Shown one piece after another: positions 28,959-37,451 of a stretch of DNA of 64,000 nucleotides. The stretch spans positions 2,356,001-2,420,000 of the forward strand of contig NZ_CP095864.1 in assembly GCF_023100845.1 (NCBI RefSeq), read 5' to 3'. Under the pieces are notes generated by a model. That model saw only the letters and a program-made list of their open reading frames with translations, did no database searches and was not told the DNA's origin. The position numbers were made by a program, and so were the translations under genes. Position 1 is the first letter of the stretch. Every line of letters begins with the position of its first letter. This stretch comes from Gordonia sp. PP30 (GTDB lineage: Bacteria > Actinomycetota > Actinomycetes > Mycobacteriales > Mycobacteriaceae).

Positions 28959-29972
28959 TCAGTCGGCGAGCGCGGCGAGACCGGCGGAGAGCAGCAGCGG
29001 AACCCCGTCGCCGACCCGCGCGAAGCCCTCGCCGACGGTCTGTCCGTTGACGTAGCGGTAGTGGATGCCCTCGGAGATCCCGGCCAGCTTGAAGAAGGCG
29101 AGGGCCTGGTAGAAGCCGAAATCGGTCAGGTCGCGGTCGGAGGCGGCCGAGTAGCGGGCGATCACCTCGTCCTCGGTGAGGTAGCCGGGCGCCGTCGAGA
29201 CGTCGGTGACGCCGCCGCCGAGCTTGCCCACCCGGTCGTAGACGGTCATCAGGGCCAGGTCGGTGAGCGGGTCGCCGATGGTCGCCATCTCCCAGTCCAG
29301 GACCGCCGCCGGACGATCGGCGGCGTCGAACAGGACGTTGTCGAGGCGGTAGTCGCCGTGCACGATGCCCGGCGCCCCGTCGCGGGCGGGCACCCGCGCG
29401 ACGAGCGCGTCGTACAGGGCGACCATGTCCGGCAGATCACGGGTGTGGGCGGCGTCGAACTGCTTGCGCCACCGCTGGACCTGGCGTCCGGTGAAGCCCT
29501 CCGGACGACCGGCGTCGCCGAGTCCGACGTGTTCCGGATCGACGGCGTGCAGGGCGGCCAGGGTGTCGATCAGCCGCTCGGCGATGGCCCTCGTGCGCTC
29601 CGGCCCGAACGGCACCAGTTCCGACGCCCGGCGGTAGGGCGTCCCGTCGACGGCCTCCATGACGTAGAACGGTGCCCCGAGGACCGCGTCGTCGTCGCAG
29701 TGCGCGTACATCGCCGGCACCGGCACCGCCGTCTCGGCCAGCGCCGACATGAAGCGGTACTCGCGGCCCATGTCGTGCGCGGTGGCGAGCAGATGCCCCA
29801 CCGGCGGGCGGCGCAGCACCCAGCGCCGCTCCCCCGCGCGCAGCAGATATGTCAGATTCGACTTGCCGCCCGCGATCAGCTCGGCGGTCAGCGCGGCGCC
29901 GGGATCGGCGACGTGCTCGGCGAACCACGGGGTCAGCGCGTCCAGGTCGAGGCCGGGAAGCCGATCGGTCAC
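28959..29972 (-). CDS. APH-family phosphotransferase (ACAD10/11-type kinase)
   Basis: This 337-residue protein kinase-like enzyme has the APH fold. [14 protein letters not shown] near residue 210 holds the catalytic Asp and metal-binding Asn, and [13 protein letters not shown] near 230 is the second metal site. An N-terminal SNLTYLL strand and a TPYRR region are also typical. The GTG at 29972 overlaps the stop of the preceding dehydrogenase (GTGA). Beside an acyl-CoA dehydrogenase it is more likely to phosphorylate a hydroxyacyl substrate than an antibiotic. Confidence 0.87.
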   Translation of the reverse strand: MTDRLPGLDLDALTPWFAEHVADPGAALTAELIAGGKSNLTYLLRAGERRWVLRRPPVGHLLATAHDMGREYRFMSALAETAVPVPAMYAHCDDDAVLGAPFYVMEAVDGTPYRRASELVPFGPERTRAIAERLIDTLAALHAVDPEHVGLGDAGRPEGFTGRQVQRWRKQFDAAHTRDLPDMVALYDALVARVPARDGAPGIVHGDYRLDNVLFDAADRPAAVLDWEMATIGDPLTDLALMTVYDRVGKLGGGVTDVSTAPGYLTEDEVIARYSAASDRDLTDFGFYQALAFFKLAGISEGIHYRYVNGQTVGEGFARVGDGVPLLLSAGLAALAD

Positions 29973-30766
29973 GAGCCCTCCCCCTTCTCGATCACCTGCT
30001 GGAGCTGGTTCATTCCGGCCAGCCAGCGGTCGGTCGACGACGCCCGCGCACCGTAGTAACCGGCCACCTCGGGGTGCGGGAGGATGAGGAACCGGTCGTC
30101 GCCGAGCGCCTCCACGACGGTGTCGGCCACCGATTCGGGGCTCAGCACCTCGCCGACGCCCAGGAGTGCGGCGGGCACCTCGTCGATCATGCCGGTCTGG
30201 ACCCACTGCGGGCACAGCGCCTGCACCACCACACCGCGATGACGGTAGGTGGCCGAGAGCCATTCCGCGAAGGCGACGGCGCCGTGCTTGGTCACCGAAT
30301 AGGCCGGGGCGCCGAGCATGGTCAGCAGACCGGCCGCCGAGGCCGTCACCACGAATCGGCCGCCGCCGGCCTCGATCCACTCCGGGATCAGGTGGCGGGC
30401 GGCGCGCACGTGCGCCATGACGTTCACGTCGACGGTGCGCGCCCAATCCGCGTCGGACGACTCCAGCCCGTGCCCGCCGTCGATGCCTGCGTTGCCGAAC
30501 CACGCCGCGATGGGGCCGTACGCCTGCCGCGCGGTCGCGATCAGGGCGGCGACGCCCTCCTCGGATGCGGCGTCCCCGGCCACCGCGAGGGCGGTTCCGC
30601 CGGCCGCGGTGATCGCCTCGACCGTGCGGTCGGCACCGGCCGCGTCGAGGTCGGCGACGACGACCCAGCCGCCGCGGGCGGCGAGCCCGGTCGCCAGCGC
30701 CGCACCGATGCCGCCGGCCGCTCCGGTGACGACGACGCACGCCCCGGCCGGGTCGAAGGCGCTCAC
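29969..30766 (-). CDS. Short-chain dehydrogenase/reductase (first of two)
   Basis: This 265-residue NAD(P)-dependent SDR has a TGAAGGIGAALA cofactor motif (residues 14-25), NAG at about residue 91, a catalytic serine in VVTASAAG and the YSVTK pair near residue 156. A long C-terminal tail after about 220 is unusual for simple 250-residue SDRs. Both ends overlap neighbours by GTGA, tying it into the operon. It probably oxidises a hydroxyacyl or alcohol intermediate; the substrate is unknown. Confidence 0.87.
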   Translation of the reverse strand: MSAFDPAGACVVVTGAAGGIGAALATGLAARGGWVVVADLDAAGADRTVEAITAAGGTALAVAGDAASEEGVAALIATARQAYGPIAAWFGNAGIDGGHGLESSDADWARTVDVNVMAHVRAARHLIPEWIEAGGGRFVVTASAAGLLTMLGAPAYSVTKHGAVAFAEWLSATYRHRGVVVQALCPQWVQTGMIDEVPAALLGVGEVLSPESVADTVVEALGDDRFLILPHPEVAGYYGARASSTDRWLAGMNQLQQVIEKGEGS

Positions 30767-31521
30767 ACGCCACCGCCGAGCAGCACGCCGCCGTCCACCA
30801 CGAGGGTCTGACCGGTCATCCAGCCCGCATCGCCCGACAGCAGGAACGCGACCACCGAGCCGATGTCCTCCGGCTCACCGAGCCGCTTCAGCGGGTAGGC
30901 GGCCGCGGCCTGTTCCTCGCGGCCCACGTAGAGGGCTTCGGCGAAGCGCGTCTTGACCACGGCGGGGGCCACCGCGTTGACCCGGATCTTCGGACCCAGT
31001 TCCATCGCGAGTTCCTCGGTCAGGTGAATCACCGCGGCCTTGGACACGCCGTAGAAGGCGATCATCGGTGCCGGCCGCAGGCCCGCGATCGAGGCGACGT
31101 TGACGATCGCCCCGCCGTGCTCACCCATCCAGCCCGCGTACGCCTTCTGCGCCCACGACAGCGCGGACAGCACGTTGACGTCCATGATCTTGCGGGCCGC
31201 GTCGACGTCCATCTCCATCAGCGGCCCGAACACCGGGTTGATGCCCGTGTTGTTGACCAGGAAGTCGAGCGAGCCGAATCGTTCGAGGGCGGTCGCCACC
31301 ACCTGATCCTGGTGATCGGTGTCGTCGGCACGACCGGCCACCGCGACGGCGTGATCCGGTCCCCCGAGCGCCGCGACGGCCTCGTCGAGCGCGGCCTGCT
31401 TGCGCGCGGTGATCACCACGCGGGCGCCGTCGTCGACCAGCCGCTGGGCGATCGCCAGACCGATGCCTCGACTGGCGCCGGTGACGACCGCCGTCTTACC
31501 GGCGAACCGGGATGTACTCAT
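30763..31521 (-). CDS. Short-chain dehydrogenase/reductase (second, operon-leading)
   Basis: This 252-residue SDR has TGASRGIGLAIA at residues 14-25, NNTG in place of the usual NNAG, VNVASIAG and the catalytic YGVSK. It ends in the classical DGGVLLGGGV tail. It is the first gene of the minus-strand operon. A GAGGAG site precedes the ATG, and a strong palindrome lies 23 bases upstream. The role is inferred as a step in acyl or hydroxyacyl breakdown together with the downstream genes. Confidence 0.88.
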   Translation of the reverse strand: MSTSRFAGKTAVVTGASRGIGLAIAQRLVDDGARVVITARKQAALDEAVAALGGPDHAVAVAGRADDTDHQDQVVATALERFGSLDFLVNNTGINPVFGPLMEMDVDAARKIMDVNVLSALSWAQKAYAGWMGEHGGAIVNVASIAGLRPAPMIAFYGVSKAAVIHLTEELAMELGPKIRVNAVAPAVVKTRFAEALYVGREEQAAAAYPLKRLGEPEDIGSVVAFLLSGDAGWMTGQTLVVDGGVLLGGGV

Positions 31522-31543
31522 TTCGTCTCCTCTTCACGTGCCG

Positions 31544-31561
31544 ACTAAGCGCTCGCTTAGT
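31544..31561. promoter_or_regulatory. TetR-type operator between the SDR operon and its regulator
   Basis: ACTAAGCG-CT-CGCTTAGT is an 18-bp perfect inverted repeat in the divergent gap between the SDR operon (start 31521) and the TetR gene (start 31628). Size and symmetry are those of a TetR dimer site, and its place allows control of both transcripts. Confidence 0.75.
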
Positions 31562-31627
31562 TGCGTGTGCTCTACTCTGCCTGCAGACACTGCGCAGCGT
31601 CAAGCACTGGGGAAGGAGACGAGAGAA

Positions 31628-32224
31628 GTGACCGAGAACATGTCCCGGGCCGACCAGACCCGGCAGCGCCTGCTGCGCGCGGCCGTCGAAGCCTTCGCCG
31701 AGCGCGGTTTCCACGGCACCACCACGCGCGACCTGGCCGCGGCTGCGGGGATGAGCCCGGCCGCGGTGTACGTGCATTACCCGTCCAAGGAGGATCTGCT
31801 CTTCCAGCTCTCGCTGACCGGCCACGAACGGACCCTCGCCGTGCTCGACGCCGCCGATGCGCCCGGCGCCGCTCCCGGCGTACGGCTGGCCGCGCTGATC
31901 CGGGCGTTCGTCCGCTATCACGCCGAGGACCACACCTGGGCCCGGATCGTGAACTACGAGCTCGGCGCGCTCACCCCCGAGCATCTCGCCCGGATCACCA
32001 CCCTGCGCCGGGCCATCGCCCGCCGCCTGCGGGCCGCGGTCGACGCCGGCGTCGCCAGCGGCGACTTCGCGACCGACGATCCGGCGACCGTCACCCTCGC
32101 GCTCGAGTCGATGGGCATCGATATCGGCCGGTGGTACTCCGACGATCGCGGCCCCACGCCGGAGGCCCTGGCCGAGTCGTACAGCGCGCTCGCGCTGCGC
32201 ATGGTGCAGGCCCGCGGACAGTAG
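31628..32224 (+). CDS. TetR-family transcriptional regulator
   Basis: This 198-residue regulator has a classical N-terminal TetR helix-turn-helix (RQRLLRAAVEAFAERGF, then TTTRDLAAAAGMSPAAVYVHY, about residues 10-55). The C-terminal ligand domain resembles regulators of fatty-acid or acyl-CoA breakdown. The GTG at 31628 follows an AGGAG; an ATG four codons later is the alternative. It is divergent from the SDR-APH-ACAD operon, and the 18-bp palindrome between them is its likely site. The ligand is probably an acyl-CoA, by inference. Confidence 0.87.
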   Translation: MTENMSRADQTRQRLLRAAVEAFAERGFHGTTTRDLAAAAGMSPAAVYVHYPSKEDLLFQLSLTGHERTLAVLDAADAPGAAPGVRLAALIRAFVRYHAEDHTWARIVNYELGALTPEHLARITTLRRAIARRLRAAVDAGVASGDFATDDPATVTLALESMGIDIGRWYSDDRGPTPEALAESYSALALRMVQARGQ

Positions 32225-32229
32225 CCGAC

Positions 32230-32245
32230 GTGTGTCGCGACACAC
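32230..32245. repeat. 16-bp perfect palindrome after the TetR gene
   Basis: GTGTGTCGCGACACAC is fully self-complementary with no loop, six bases past the TetR stop. It could help termination or bind a dimeric protein near the promoter of the next gene. Confidence 0.4.
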
Positions 32246-32257
32246 CCGGACGCCCCC

Positions 32258-32284
32258 GGGAACAAATCACCCGCCCCGATCGTC
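32258..32284 (+). promoter_or_regulatory. Possible ECF-sigma promoter before the DUF7455 gene
   Basis: GGGAACA, 16 bases, then CGTC. This matches the SigE/SigH-type GGAAC...CGTY arrangement and has the same spacing as the clearer sigB promoter at 36359. A leader of about 50 bases would follow. Confidence 0.35.
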
Positions 32285-32342
32285 TGACAGAGTGATACCC
32301 AAGGCGCACCGCCTCGGGCGCCGCACTGGGACGGAGGAATCC

Positions 32343-32531
32343 ATGACCGACACCGCCACGACCACCATCGTCTCCCCCTCGCTCACCGCTGCCGATCGCT
32401 GCGATCGCTGCGGGGCCGCCGCGAAGGTACGGGCGACGCTGCCCGCCGGCGGCGAACTGCTGTTCTGCCGCCACCACTACAACGACCACGAGGCGCGCCT
32501 CGTGGAAGCCGGGGCCGTCGTCACCGACTGA
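32343..32531 (+). CDS. Small zinc-binding protein of the DUF7455 type
   Basis: This 62-residue protein has CDRCG at residues 20-24 and CRHHYNDH near 47-54, a compact Cys/His metal site. Such proteins are widespread and conserved in Actinobacteria near sigma-factor genes, with no known function. GGAGG precedes the ATG at good spacing. A very strong terminator follows the stop. Confidence 0.8.
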   Translation: MTDTATTTIVSPSLTAADRCDRCGAAAKVRATLPAGGELLFCRHHYNDHEARLVEAGAVVTD

Positions 32532-32540
32532 CGCCCCCGC

Positions 32541-32596
32541 CGACGATCGAGACCGGGCCGCGAGCGATGATCGCTCGCGGCCCGGTCTCGTCGTCG
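32541..32596. terminator. Very long bidirectional terminator
   Basis: A 20-bp perfect stem (32548-32567 with 32571-32590, loop TGA) extends by six more pairs (CGACGA/TCGTCG) after one unpaired T. It lies between the converging DUF7455 and helicase genes. There is no clear U-tract, as is usual in actinobacteria. Confidence 0.8.
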
Positions 32597-32615
32597 GTGC
32601 GCCGGGTCCGGGCGC

Positions 32616-34385
32616 TCAGTTCCAGGTGCGCAGCGCTTTGATCCGCTCCTGCAGCTGTTCGGCGGTGGCCATCGCGGTCGGCGGACCGCCGAGCCGCTGG
32701 CGCAGCTCGTTGTGCACCCAGCCGTGCGGCCGGCCGGTCCGGTGATTGTGCAGCGCCACCAGCGTGTTCAGTTCCTTACGCAGCGCGTGCAGGCTCGCGC
32801 CGGTGCTCCGCTCGGCGGCGTTGGGCGCCTCGGCGGCCGCGGCGTCCTCGCGCGGACGCACCGTCGACCGATTGGACACCTGCTGCGCCTGCCGCTGTTG
32901 CAGCAGCGTCCGCACCTGCTCGGCGTCGAGCAGTCCGGGTAGCCCCAGGTAGTCCGACTCCTCCTCCGAACCGGGCATGGTCGCGGTGCCGAACGACGAA
33001 CCGTCGTAGATCACCTGATCCAGCTCGGCGCTGGCGTGCAGCGACTGGAACGCCGGCTCGTCCTCACCGGGCTCGTCCTCCCGCTTGTTGGCCTCGACCA
33101 GCGCGGCGTCGTCGAGCCCGGTCTCCTCGCGGTGCGGCTTGCCCAGGACGTGATCGCGCTGCGCCTCCAGCTCGCTGGCGAGCTGCAGCAGCACCGGCAC
33201 CGACGGCAGGAAGACGCTGGCGGTCTCACCCGGCCGCCGCGACCGCACGAAGCGGCCGATGGCCTGCGCGAAATACAGCGGCGTCGACGCGTTGGTGGCG
33301 TAGACGCCGACCGCCAGGCGCGGCACGTCGACGCCCTCGGACACCATGCGGACGGCCACCATCCACTCGTCGCCGGACGCCGCGAAGGCCTCGATCCGCT
33401 CCGACGAGCCCGCCTCATCGGACAGCACCAGCGTGGGACGCGTGCCGGTGATCGATTCGAGCAGCTCGGCGTAGTCGCGCGCGTTCTTCTGGTCGGTGGC
33501 GATCACCAGGCCACCGGCGTCGGGCACCCCGGACGCCCGCAGCTTCTGCAGACGGCGATGCGCGGCGCTGAGCACCGCGGGGATCCAGTCGCCGTGCGGG
33601 TCGAGCGCGGTGCGCCACGCGCGGGCGGTCTGCTCGGCCGACAGCGGCTCACCCAGTCGCGCGGTGAACTCCTCACCGGCGCTGGTGCGCCAGCTGGCCT
33701 GCCCCGAGTAGGCCAGGAAGACCACCGGGCGGACGACGCCGTCGCGCAGCGCATCGGAGTAGCCGTAGGCGTGGTCGGCCCGCGAGCGGGCACCGCCGCC
33801 CGGTTCCGGCTCGTAGGTGACGAACGGGATCGGCGAATCGTCGGACCGGAACGGGGTACCGGTCAGCGACAGCCGCCGCTCGGCGTCGTCGAAGGCCTCC
33901 CGGATGCCGTCGCCCCAGCTCTTCGCGTCGCCGCCGTGGTGGATCTCGTCGAGGATCACCAGCGTGCGCCACCGCACGGTGCGCTCCCGGTGCCGGTACG
34001 GGTGCGCGGCGACCTGCGCGTAGGTGAGCACCACCCCGTCGAAATCGGAGCTGGTCGATCCGGTCGAGTTCGAGAAGTTCGGATCGAGGTTGATCCCGAC
34101 CCGCGCCGCGGCGGCCGCCCACTGGTACTTCAGGTGCTCGGTCGGCGCGACCACGGTGATGCGCTCGACGGTCCGGTCGTACAGCAGCTCCGCGGCGATC
34201 CGCAGGCCGAACGTCGTCTTACCGGCGCCCGGCGTCGCCACGGCCAGGAAGTCCCTGGGCTTGGCGGTGAGGTACTTGGTGAGCGCACGGCGCTGCCAGG
34301 CACGCAGCGATCCCGAGGGCTCAGGCCTGCTCTGCCCCGGCGTCACGGTCTCGTCCATGGTCGATGTCAGCCCCGGTTCACTCAT
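32616..34385 (-). CDS. DEAD/DEAH-box SF2 helicase-like protein
   Basis: This 589-residue protein has Walker A ATPGAGKTT (residues 50-58), DEIH (146-149), the LSLTGTPFR motif III and a C-terminal helicase domain with AIGRFVRSRRPGE. The layout, with an N-terminal RAWQRRAL Q-motif-like segment, resembles RadD/UvsW-type helicases. The tail (residues about 440-589) is acidic and then helical, without a recognised domain. It could act in DNA repair or RNA metabolism. The ATG at 34385 is chosen; an ATG at 34358 is possible. It is divergent from yihY. Confidence 0.85.
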   Translation of the reverse strand: MSEPGLTSTMDETVTPGQSRPEPSGSLRAWQRRALTKYLTAKPRDFLAVATPGAGKTTFGLRIAAELLYDRTVERITVVAPTEHLKYQWAAAAARVGINLDPNFSNSTGSTSSDFDGVVLTYAQVAAHPYRHRERTVRWRTLVILDEIHHGGDAKSWGDGIREAFDDAERRLSLTGTPFRSDDSPIPFVTYEPEPGGGARSRADHAYGYSDALRDGVVRPVVFLAYSGQASWRTSAGEEFTARLGEPLSAEQTARAWRTALDPHGDWIPAVLSAAHRRLQKLRASGVPDAGGLVIATDQKNARDYAELLESITGTRPTLVLSDEAGSSERIEAFAASGDEWMVAVRMVSEGVDVPRLAVGVYATNASTPLYFAQAIGRFVRSRRPGETASVFLPSVPVLLQLASELEAQRDHVLGKPHREETGLDDAALVEANKREDEPGEDEPAFQSLHASAELDQVIYDGSSFGTATMPGSEEESDYLGLPGLLDAEQVRTLLQQRQAQQVSNRSTVRPREDAAAAEAPNAAERSTGASLHALRKELNTLVALHNHRTGRPHGWVHNELRQRLGGPPTAMATAEQLQERIKALRTWN

Positions 34386-34471
34386 ATCGCAGACGAGTCT
34401 AAACCCTCCGGGCGACAGAGCCGCCACGCCGCAGGACCGCCCCGGACGCCACCGAGTCCCGCCGATCGGCC

Positions 34472-35575
34472 ATGCTGGTACCCATCAGTACCGATGGCCC
34501 GAGGCCCGCGCCGCCGGCCGACGGAGAGCACTCCGCCGGCGGTTCAGCGCTGCGCAAAAGCGGGCGGCTGGTGTGGCGGACCACCGTCAAGTCGTGGGAC
34601 GACGGCATCATCGGCTGGTCCGCGCAGGCCGCGTTCTGGCAGGCCCTCTCGCTGCCGCCGCTGCTGCTCGGCGTGATCGGCAGCCTCGGCTACATCGGCG
34701 GGTGGTTCGGCCCGGACACCGTGCAGATCATCAGCGACCGGATCGTCGGATTCTCCGGCAGCGTGTTCACCGAGCAGGTGGTGGACGATCTGATCCGGCC
34801 CACCGTGGACAACGTCCTCCATCGCGGCCGCGGCGCCCTGATCTCACTGAGCTTCGTGATGTCGCTGTGGGCCGGGTCCTCGGCGATGAGCTGTTTCGTC
34901 GCGGCCATCGTCACCGCCCACGACCAGCACCAGGTGCGCAACCCGGTCTGGCAGCGCATCTTCGCGCTGATCATCTACATCGTCTTCCTGATCACCGCGG
35001 TGCTGCTGTTGCCGCTGGTCGCCCTCGGACCGACGTATCTGATCCAGATCGTCCCCGCGGACTGGGGCAAGGCGATGAACTGGCTGATCACCTGGGGCTA
35101 TTTCCCGTTCGTCGGCCTGCTGCTGATCGGCGTGCTGGTGCTGCTCTACCGCTTCGCCCTGCCCTACCCGCTGCCCTGGCTGCGTCTGGTGCCGGGCGCC
35201 TTCCTCGCCGGGGTGTTCTTCTGGGTGGCGACGTACATCCTGCGCGCCTATCTGACGGCGCTGGCCAAGACCGGCTACACCTACGGTGCGCTCGCGACGC
35301 CGATCGCCTTTCTGCTGTTCGGCTTCTTCCTGGGTTTCTCGATCGTCCTCGGGGCCGAATTCAACGCCGCCATCCAGGATCTCTGGCCGCGCGAGCACAA
35401 CGGGCCGGTCGTGCGGCAATGGGTGTCGACGCAGACCAGCGAGATCACCGACACCCTGCGACGGCGCGCCATCCGGCCCGGTCAGCGGCCGCGACGGCCC
35501 GCGCCGCAGCCCGTCGACGACGAACTCGGCGCGCGGCCGACCGCACCGATCCGGCGGCGGCCGCCTACTTCTTGA
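34472..35575 (+). CDS. YihY/BrkB-family inner membrane protein
   Basis: This 367-residue protein has about six transmembrane helices between residues 50 and 310, with the family pattern WSAQAAFWQALSLPPLLLG, GYFPFVGLLLIGVLVLLYRF and YGALATPIAFLLFGFFLGFS. The C-terminal tail is Arg/Pro-rich and cytosolic. It corresponds to Rv2707. The family was once called ribonuclease BN in error; its real function, perhaps lipid or envelope-related transport, is unsettled. The last 11 bp overlap the convergent DUF3039 gene. Confidence 0.9.
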   Translation: MLVPISTDGPRPAPPADGEHSAGGSALRKSGRLVWRTTVKSWDDGIIGWSAQAAFWQALSLPPLLLGVIGSLGYIGGWFGPDTVQIISDRIVGFSGSVFTEQVVDDLIRPTVDNVLHRGRGALISLSFVMSLWAGSSAMSCFVAAIVTAHDQHQVRNPVWQRIFALIIYIVFLITAVLLLPLVALGPTYLIQIVPADWGKAMNWLITWGYFPFVGLLLIGVLVLLYRFALPYPLPWLRLVPGAFLAGVFFWVATYILRAYLTALAKTGYTYGALATPIAFLLFGFFLGFSIVLGAEFNAAIQDLWPREHNGPVVRQWVSTQTSEITDTLRRRAIRPGQRPRRPAPQPVDDELGARPTAPIRRRPPTS

Positions 35576-35795
35576 GCTTCGCGTAGACCTTCTTGCACTT
35601 CTCGCACACCGGCGACCCCGGCTTGGGCGACTTGGTGACCGGGAAGATCTCGCCGCACAGCGCGACGACGTGCGTGCCCATCACCGCGCTCTCGGCGATC
35701 CGGTCTTTCTTCACGTAGTGGAAGACCTTGGGTGTGTCGTCGTCCTGTTCGGTCCGCTCGTCGAGGTCGGGGCGTTCGATCGTCTGGGTGCTCAT
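35565..35795 (-). CDS. DUF3039 family protein
   Basis: This 76-residue protein has HYVKKDRIAESAVMGTHVVALCGEIF and a C-terminal PVCEKCKKVY. C47 and the CxxC pair probably bind zinc. It is highly conserved in Actinobacteria next to sigB and DUF3099 genes, with unknown function. The ATG at 35795 gives the family length. It overlaps yihY by 11 bp at the 3-prime end. Confidence 0.87.
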   Translation of the reverse strand: MSTQTIERPDLDERTEQDDDTPKVFHYVKKDRIAESAVMGTHVVALCGEIFPVTKSPKPGSPVCEKCKKVYAKLKK

Positions 35796-35877
35796 CGTTC
35801 CATTGTGACGCAGGCGGCGCGGCGATGCAGCCCGCCCCGCGTTGGCGTCACCGACCCTCGAGTGGAACAGTGGAGGT

Positions 35878-36306
35878 ATGGCACGAACGGGCGAGGATTC
35901 CGGCGGGCGCCGCGGCGCCGGCGCGGATGCCTTCCTGATCACCCGGGCCGAGCAGAGCCTGGAGGATCAGCAGCGTGCCCGCGTCCGCAAGTACCTGTGG
36001 ATGATGAGCATTCGCATACCCGCGCTCCTGCTGGCCAGCGGCGTCTACGCCTGGACGCACAATCCGTGGTGGGCCGTCGGCATCATCGCGATCTCGATTC
36101 CGATGCCCTGGATGGCGGTGCTGATCGCCAACGACCGCCCGCCGCGCAAGCGCGGTGAGGTGCAGTACTACAAGTTCGGACCCGGCCGCACCGTCGGCCC
36201 CGCCGAACTGTCCACCGAACCCGCGCCGCCTCCGCCGCGCGACCCGGCCGCCGAGGGCCTCGTCATCGAGGCCGATCCGGCCGACCCCGCCGCGCGCCGG
36301 GACTGA
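35878..36306 (+). CDS. DUF3099 family membrane protein
   Basis: This 142-residue protein has a cytosolic N-terminus ([21 protein letters not shown]), two transmembrane helices around residues 42-60 and 63-83, and a Pro/Glu-rich C-terminal tail. It corresponds to Rv2709, directly upstream of sigB. The GGAGG before the ATG at 35878 is very close, so the start is not certain. Function unknown. Confidence 0.85.
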   Translation: MARTGEDSGGRRGAGADAFLITRAEQSLEDQQRARVRKYLWMMSIRIPALLLASGVYAWTHNPWWAVGIIAISIPMPWMAVLIANDRPPRKRGEVQYYKFGPGRTVGPAELSTEPAPPPPRDPAAEGLVIEADPADPAARRD

Positions 36307-36358
36307 TCCCGCCCGTCTCCCGCCGGGCGCACATACTCAGCGACTTCTCAGCCTCGCC

Positions 36359-36385
36359 GGGAACCTTCCGCGCCGTCGGCGCGTT
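36359..36385 (+). promoter_or_regulatory. ECF-sigma (SigE/SigH-type) promoter of sigB
   Basis: GGGAACC, 16 bases, then CGTT. This matches the GGAAC...GTT consensus of mycobacterial SigE and SigH, which are known to transcribe sigB in M. tuberculosis. The predicted transcript has a leader of about 38 bases with AGGAGG before the ATG. Confidence 0.7.
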
Positions 36386-36430
36386 GGACCTGATGAACGC
36401 TCGCCACAGATCGTCGTCCGAGGAGGCCGC

Positions 36431-37399
36431 ATGTCCACCGCAACTCGTACCCGTCCCGCTCCCACCGCCGAGGATCTGGACGCCCAGTCCCCCTCCGCCG
36501 ATCTGGTCCGCGTGTATCTGAACGGGATCGGGCGCACCGCGTTGCTCACCGCCGAGCAGGAAGTGGATCTCGCCAAGGCCATCGAGGCCGGCCTGTACGC
36601 CAAGCATCTGCTGGAGACCAAGAAGCGCCTGGGCCCGGCCCGCAAGCGCGACCTGGCGATTCTGGTGCGCGAGGGCGAGCAGGCCCGCGCCCACCTGCTG
36701 GAGGCCAATCTGCGCCTGGTGGTCTCCCTCGCCAAGCGCTACACCGGTCGCGGCATGCCGCTGCTCGACCTGATCCAGGAGGGCAACCTCGGTCTGATCC
36801 GTGCGGTCGAGAAGTTCGACTACGCCAAGGGCTTCAAGTTCTCCACCTACGCCACCTGGTGGATCCGGCAGGCGATCAGCCGCGGCATGGCCGACCAGAG
36901 CCGCACCATCCGGCTGCCCGTCCACCTGGTCGAACAGGTCAACAAGATCGCCCGTATCCGCCGTGAACTGCACCAGCAGCTCGGCCGCGAGGCCACCGAC
37001 GAGGAGCTGTCGGCCGAGACCGGCATCCCCGCCGAGAAGATCGCCGACCTGATGGATCACAGCCGCGACCCGGTGAGCCTGGACATGCCGGTCGGCAACG
37101 ACGAGGAGGCGCCGCTCGGCGACTTCATCGAGGATGCCGAGGCCACCTCCGCCGAGAGCGTCGTGATCTCCAGCCTGCTGCACTCGGACATCCGCTCGGT
37201 GCTGGGCACGCTCGACGACCGCGAGCGCCAGGTGATCACCCTGCGTTTCGGGCTCGACGACGGCCAGCCGCGCACCCTCGACCAGATCGGCCGCTCCTTC
37301 GGGCTGTCCCGCGAGCGCGTCCGGCAGATCGAGCGCGACGTGATGGGCAAGCTCCGGCAGGGCGACCGCGCCGAGAAGCTGCGCGCCTACGCCAGCTGA
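36431..37399 (+). CDS. sigB: Group 2 sigma factor SigB
   Basis: This 322-residue principal-like sigma factor is used in stress and stationary phase. It lacks the long N-terminal extension of SigA. Region 1.2 starts at [15 protein letters not shown]. Region 2 has [20 protein letters not shown] and [13 protein letters not shown]. Region 4 has [26 protein letters not shown] precedes the ATG. Control by an ECF sigma factor is indicated by the upstream promoter. It converges on the acetyltransferase gene with a strong terminator between. Confidence 0.95.
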   Translation: MSTATRTRPAPTAEDLDAQSPSADLVRVYLNGIGRTALLTAEQEVDLAKAIEAGLYAKHLLETKKRLGPARKRDLAILVREGEQARAHLLEANLRLVVSLAKRYTGRGMPLLDLIQEGNLGLIRAVEKFDYAKGFKFSTYATWWIRQAISRGMADQSRTIRLPVHLVEQVNKIARIRRELHQQLGREATDEELSAETGIPAEKIADLMDHSRDPVSLDMPVGNDEEAPLGDFIEDAEATSAESVVISSLLHSDIRSVLGTLDDRERQVITLRFGLDDGQPRTLDQIGRSFGLSRERVRQIERDVMGKLRQGDRAEKLRAYAS

Positions 37400-37423
37400 C
37401 CGGCGTCAGCACTTCCCCACCGG

Positions 37424-37451
37424 CCGCGCCGCCTCATCCGAGGCGGCGCGG
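37424..37451. terminator. Terminator between sigB and the acetyltransferase gene
   Basis: CCGCGCCGCCTC pairs perfectly with GAGGCGGCGCGG (12 bp) around the loop ATCC. The hairpin covers the stop codon of the minus-strand gene and should serve both converging transcripts. Confidence 0.75.

Noticed and set aside
28959..29972. Aminoglycoside resistance gene
   Set aside because: The APH fold is present, but the gene is locked into a catabolic operon with an acyl-CoA dehydrogenase and SDRs. The ACAD10/11-type kinase explanation fits better.
34472..35575. Ribonuclease BN annotation for the YihY protein
   Set aside because: The protein is a polytopic membrane protein. The old RNase BN name for this family was a misassignment.
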